Positions 60,552 through 64,000 of a DNA stretch of 64,000 nucleotides are shown here, piece by piece. The DNA comes from Yersinia vastinensis. GTDB taxonomy: Bacteria; Pseudomonadota; Gammaproteobacteria; Enterobacterales; Enterobacteriaceae. The position numbers were made by a program, and so were the translations under genes. The notes under the pieces were generated by a model. That model made no database searches. It was not told the DNA's origin and saw only the letters and a list, made by a program, of their open reading frames with translations. Positions within the stretch are counted from its first letter, which is position 1; the number at the start of each line of letters is the position of its first letter. The DNA lies in contig NZ_CACVAF010000006.1 of the NCBI RefSeq assembly GCF_902726565.1, forward strand, positions 62,001-126,000, written 5' to 3'.

Positions 60552-61165
60552 TACATGGCTCCTAACAGATAGACAACGGTGAATACGCAGATCCAAACCA
60601 CGTCCAAGAAGTGCCAGAACAAGCTCAGACACATCAGGCGGGTACGGTTCGTCTCATTCAGGCCGCGTTTTGCTACTTGAATCATCATAATGATGATCCA
60701 AACCAGGCCAGCAGTAACGTGAATACCGTGGGTGGCAACCAGTGCAAAGAAGCTGGACAGGAACGCACTGCGGTCCGGACCATAGCCTTCAGCAATCAGG
60801 TGATGGAATTCATAGATTTCCATTGCCACAAAGCCTAGGCCGAACAGGAAAGTCAGACCTAACCAAGTGTTTACTTGGTTTTTATGGCCTTTATTCATGC
60901 CCAGCATAGCGATGCCGTAAGTAATACTACTGAACAGTAACAGGAAGGTTTCGACCAGAACAAAGTTCAAGTCGAAGATATCCCGTCCTGAAGGACCGCC
61001 AGCGGTCCCGTTTACCAGCACTGCATAAGTTGCGAATAAGGTCGCAAACAAAATACAGTCGCTCATCAGGTAGATCCAGAAGCCGAATACTTTCGTCGCT
61101 CCCGCATCGTGATGCCCATGCTCTGCATGGGCGACGTTGTGGTTAGTCAGAGTTTCAGTTGACAT
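60551..61165 (-). CDS. cyoC: Cytochrome bo3 ubiquinol oxidase subunit III
   Basis: A 204-residue, five-helix subunit of the heme-copper oxidase. The N-terminus is [32 protein letters not shown], followed by [18 protein letters not shown] and [21 protein letters not shown] at the C-terminus. It overlaps cyoB by 11 bases, tight coupling typical of this operon. Confidence 0.97.
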   Translation of the reverse strand: MSTETLTNHNVAHAEHGHHDAGATKVFGFWIYLMSDCILFATLFATYAVLVNGTAGGPSGRDIFDLNFVLVETFLLLFSSITYGIAMLGMNKGHKNQVNTWLGLTFLFGLGFVAMEIYEFHHLIAEGYGPDRSAFLSSFFALVATHGIHVTAGLVWIIIMMIQVAKRGLNETNRTRLMCLSLFWHFLDVVWICVFTVVYLLGAM

Positions 61166-63146
61166 GATTCACGCCTGCTTTGCTGATTTGTTCATAATGA
61201 AGATCTTCAATGCGCTCAACTTCTGCAACCGGCACATAGTAATCAACATCCTCGTCGAAGCTTTTCACAATCCAGGTCACAATCATGCCGACGAAGCCAA
61301 CGATGGCTAGCCACCAGATATACCAGATCATGGCAAAGCCAAAGATCAAGCTGAAGCCAGCAATAATCACACCTGCACCGGTATTCTTCGGCATGTGGAT
61401 CTCTTCGTATTTCGCTGGGCGTTTGTATGCTTCGCCTTTCTCTTTCATATCCCAGAATTCGTCACGGTCAACAACTTCAGGAACAACGGCGAAGTTATAG
61501 AACGGCGGTGGGGAAGAGGTAGACCACTCCAGTGTACGGCCACCCCATGGGTCACCCGTCAGATCGCGATTTTGCTCGCGGTCGCGAATACTGACAAACA
61601 CTTGGATAACCTGACACAAGATACCGCATGCAATCAGTGCTGCACCGCCTGCAGCTACCATCAACATCGGGTGGAATTCCGGGTTGATGTCTTGGCTTAG
61701 ACGACGGGTCATACCCATGAAGCCCAGTACGTACAGCGGCATAAAGGCGACGAAGAAACCAATAATCCAGAACCAGAATGCACGGATGCCCCATTTTTCA
61801 TTCAGCGTGAAGCCGAAGGACTTAGGCCACCAGTAAGTCAGGCCAGCGAAGCAACCGAATACCACACCACCGATAATCACGTTATGGAAGTGCGCAATCA
61901 GGAACAGGCTGTTATGCAGGACAAAGTTTGCACCCGGAACGGCGAGCAGAACACCGGTCATCCCACCGATAGAGAAGGTGATGATGAAGCCAACAGTCCA
62001 CAACATTGCAGAGTTAAACTGAATGCGGCCTTGGTACATGGTGAACAACCAGTTGAAGATTTTCACCCCAGTAGGGATGGAAATGATCATCGTGGCTATA
62101 CCGAAGAAGGCGTTAACGTTGGCACCGGACCCCATGGTGAAGAAGTGGTGTAGCCAAACAATAAACGACAGTACGGTAATGGCGATGGTTGCCCAGACTA
62201 AAGAGGTGTAACCAAACAGACGCTTTCTTGAGAAAGTCGCAGTCACTTCGGAGAACACACCGAATACTGGCAGCACCAAAATGTACACTTCCGGATGGCC
62301 CCAGGCCCAAATCAGGTTGATGTACATCATCATGTTGCCACCCATATCATTGGTAAAGAAATGGGTGCCAAGGTAACGGTCCAGTGTCAGTAACGCGACG
62401 GTCACTGTCAGGATTGGGAAAGAAACGATAATCAAAATGTTGGTGCAGAGTGCCGCCCATGTGAAGACAGGCATCTTCATCATCGACATGCCTGGTGCAC
62501 GCATTTTCAAAATAGTCGCGAAGAAGTTAACACCGGTCAACAAGGTCCCAAGACCCGAAATCTGTAGACTCCAGATCCAGTAATCGACCCCGACACCAGG
62601 GTTGTACTCTTTACCCGACAGTGGCGGATAAGCCAACCAACCGGTTTGTGCGAATTCACCGACCCCCAGAGAGATGTTAATTAACACCACCCCGACGACA
62701 AAGAACCAGAAGCTCAGTGAGTTCAGGAACGGGAAGGCGACGTCACGAGCGCCGATTTGTAGCGGTACAACCACGTTCATCAAGCCGACGACAAAAGGCA
62801 TCGCCATGAAGAAAATCATGATAACGCCGTGCGCCGTGAAAATCTGATCATAGTGATGAGGCGGGAGGAACCCAGCCTCACCAGCTGAAGCAAGTGCTTG
62901 CTGGCTGCGCATCATGATAGCATCGGCAAAGCCACGCAACAGCATGACCATGGCGACCAGAATGTACATGATACCGATTTTTTTATGGTCAACCGAGGTC
63001 AGCCATTCGCTCCATAACCATTTCCATTTGCCAAAATAGGTCAGAGCGGCGACAAGAGCCAGCCCACCCAGAACAATTGCAGCAACGGTAACCATAATGA
63101 TTGGTTCGTGTAGCGGAACCGCATCAAGTGTTAATTTTCCCAACAT
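61155..63146 (-). CDS. cyoB: Cytochrome bo3 ubiquinol oxidase subunit I
   Basis: The catalytic proton-pumping subunit, 663 residues and about 15 membrane helices. The heme and copper ligands are visible: [15 protein letters not shown] (His for heme b), [14 protein letters not shown] (Cu-B His and the cross-linked Tyr), [12 protein letters not shown] (two Cu-B His) and [16 protein letters not shown] (His for both hemes). It reduces oxygen to water with electrons from ubiquinol while pumping protons. It lies 4 bases after cyoA. Confidence 0.98.
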   Translation of the reverse strand: MLGKLTLDAVPLHEPIIMVTVAAIVLGGLALVAALTYFGKWKWLWSEWLTSVDHKKIGIMYILVAMVMLLRGFADAIMMRSQQALASAGEAGFLPPHHYDQIFTAHGVIMIFFMAMPFVVGLMNVVVPLQIGARDVAFPFLNSLSFWFFVVGVVLINISLGVGEFAQTGWLAYPPLSGKEYNPGVGVDYWIWSLQISGLGTLLTGVNFFATILKMRAPGMSMMKMPVFTWAALCTNILIIVSFPILTVTVALLTLDRYLGTHFFTNDMGGNMMMYINLIWAWGHPEVYILVLPVFGVFSEVTATFSRKRLFGYTSLVWATIAITVLSFIVWLHHFFTMGSGANVNAFFGIATMIISIPTGVKIFNWLFTMYQGRIQFNSAMLWTVGFIITFSIGGMTGVLLAVPGANFVLHNSLFLIAHFHNVIIGGVVFGCFAGLTYWWPKSFGFTLNEKWGIRAFWFWIIGFFVAFMPLYVLGFMGMTRRLSQDINPEFHPMLMVAAGGAALIACGILCQVIQVFVSIRDREQNRDLTGDPWGGRTLEWSTSSPPPFYNFAVVPEVVDRDEFWDMKEKGEAYKRPAKYEEIHMPKNTGAGVIIAGFSLIFGFAMIWYIWWLAIVGFVGMIVTWIVKSFDEDVDYYVPVAEVERIEDLHYEQISKAGVNHVN

Positions 63147-63150
63147 CGTT

Positions 63151-64000
63151 TTATTCCTCGGCTCCGGCGTGAGCGGCGTGTTCGCCCATATCCATGCCCT
63201 GGCTCATGTCCATACCTTTATGGGGGTCATTGCCTTTCTGGTGCATGTTCATATCGCCCATAAACTTGCCAATAATTCCTTTAAACAGCTCCGGTTTAAC
63301 ACTGGAGAAATACTCAACCGGGTTATTTTCACTCGGTTCAGCCAGCTTATTGAAATCGTCAGTGGTATTAAGGGTATTTGGCGATTTTTTCACTTGTGCG
63401 ACCCACTGGTTGAAGTCTTCCTGCGTTGGTGTCGCTATCGCAGTAAATTTCATACCAGAGAAGCCTTTGCCGCTGAAGCTACTGGAAATACCATTGTATT
63501 TACCGGCTTCGTTGGCGATCAGATGCAGTTTGGTTTGCATCCCGGCCATCGCATAAATCTGCCCGCCTAACTGAGGGATAAAGAACGAGTTCATTACTGA
63601 GTTAGAGGTGATTTTGAAGTTCACCGGAACATCAGTAGGGAAAGCCAGTTCATTTACTGTAGCAATACCTTGTTCTGGATAGATAAATAGCCATTTCCAG
63701 TCAAGGGAGACCACTTCAATAGTGATCGGTTCTTTGCCAGCCACTTCAAGCGGTTTGAACGGGTCAAGTTCGTGGGAGGTTTTCCAGGTTATCGTTGCCA
63801 AAATAGCGATGATAATGATTGGAACAGCCCAAACAACAAGCTCAATTTTGTTGGAATGGGACCAGTTTGGGGTGTAGGTCGCACTTTTGTTGGACGCGCG
63901 GTACTTCCATGCAAAAGCAAACGCCATAAAAATAACCGGAACTACGACGATCAACATTAAACCGATAGCAGTAAGTATCAGTGTTTTTTGTTCGACTCCG
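63151..64000 (-). CDS. cyoA: Cytochrome bo3 ubiquinol oxidase subunit II, C-terminal part
   Basis: The frame is open to the window edge: codons before Met 63957 read [12 protein letters not shown], matching the membrane helix of CyoA, so the gene starts beyond 64000 and lacks here only the lipoprotein signal and about 40 residues. Visible are the second membrane helix, [12 protein letters not shown], the cupredoxin domain ([39 protein letters not shown]) and a C-terminal Met/His-rich tail ([18 protein letters not shown]). As in quinol oxidases, the Cu-A ligands of cytochrome c oxidases are absent. The tail is His/Met-rich, similar to other enterobacteria. It heads cyoABCDE. Confidence 0.96.
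   Translation of the reverse strand, partial: GVEQKTLILTAIGLMLIVVVPVIFMAFAFAWKYRASNKSATYTPNWSHSNKIELVVWAVPIIIIAILATITWKTSHELDPFKPLEVAGKEPITIEVVSLDWKWLFIYPEQGIATVNELAFPTDVPVNFKITSNSVMNSFFIPQLGGQIYAMAGMQTKLHLIANEAGKYNGISSSFSGKGFSGMKFTAIATPTQEDFNQWVAQVKKSPNTLNTTDDFNKLAEPSENNPVEYFSSVKPELFKGIIGKFMGDMNMHQKGNDPHKGMDMSQGMDMGEHAAHAGAEE

Overview
The window is a chromosomal segment of an enterobacterium, almost certainly a Yersinia species. This rests on near-identity of most proteins to Escherichia coli counterparts in a partly rearranged order, about 47-48% GC by eye, ERIC-type intergenic repeats of the kind common in Yersinia, and a mix of genes fitting the Y. enterocolitica-like group more than Y. 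pestis. The species assignment is inference. No rRNA, tRNA, insertion sequence, prophage or CRISPR array was seen.

Layout. 1-3.8 kb: 3' end of frsA, crl, then the proline pathway genes proBA. 3.8-7.7 kb: a divergent alpha-glucoside PTS locus (GntR/UTRA regulator, EIICB permease, GH4 6-phospho-alpha-glucosidase). 7.8-12 kb: ycgR behind a near-perfect FliA promoter, a small two-helix membrane protein, a GNAT acetyltransferase, yafE, a BhsA-like periplasmic protein and a PLMT-like methyltransferase. 12-15.4 kb: a Fur-box-controlled siderophore-binding protein and a TonB-dependent receptor whose last strand is cut by an in-frame TGA. 15.4-19.2 kb: aroL, an unlisted 38-residue membrane ORF with its own promoter and terminator, ppnP, rdgC and mak. 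19.2-19.7 kb: four tandem 124-bp ERIC-like units. 19.7-31 kb: sbcDC divergent from phoBR, then a PstS-like protein, brnQ and proY. 31-36 kb: malZ behind MalT boxes, an SDR oxidoreductase and ggt. 36.1-36.5 kb: a complete chromosomal hok/mok/sok type I toxin-antitoxin locus. 36.6-43.8 kb: 2-Cys peroxiredoxin, acpH, then queA-tgt-yajC-secD-secF. 44-45.2 kb: an AT-rich 400-residue orphan. 45.3-49.6 kb: nrdR-ribD-ribH-nusB-thiL-pgpA. 49.6-54.6 kb: an ERIC element, xseB-ispA-dxs (minus strand) and thiI (plus strand). 54.7-59 kb: a cysteine-containing exported 77-residue protein in an AT-rich pocket, panE-yajL, yajQ and yajR. 59.3-64 kb: the minus-strand cyoABCDE operon; cyoA runs off the window end.

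Most of the window is conserved core genome: translation and tRNA modification (queA, tgt, thiI), protein export (yajC-secDF), isoprenoid, thiamine and riboflavin supply (dxs, ispA, thiL, ribD, ribH), phosphate sensing (phoBR) and aerobic respiration (cyo). The accessory content sits in short AT-rich or repeat-rich pockets between these operons: the hok/sok locus, the 400-residue orphan, the small exported cysteine protein, the 38-residue ORF, the siderophore pair and the ERIC arrays. No large undescribed multi-gene system is apparent. The best leads are the orphan gene at 44.0 kb, the 38-residue transcription unit at 16.2-16.5 kb, the receptor nonsense codon at 15.37 kb and the fully structured hok/sok locus.
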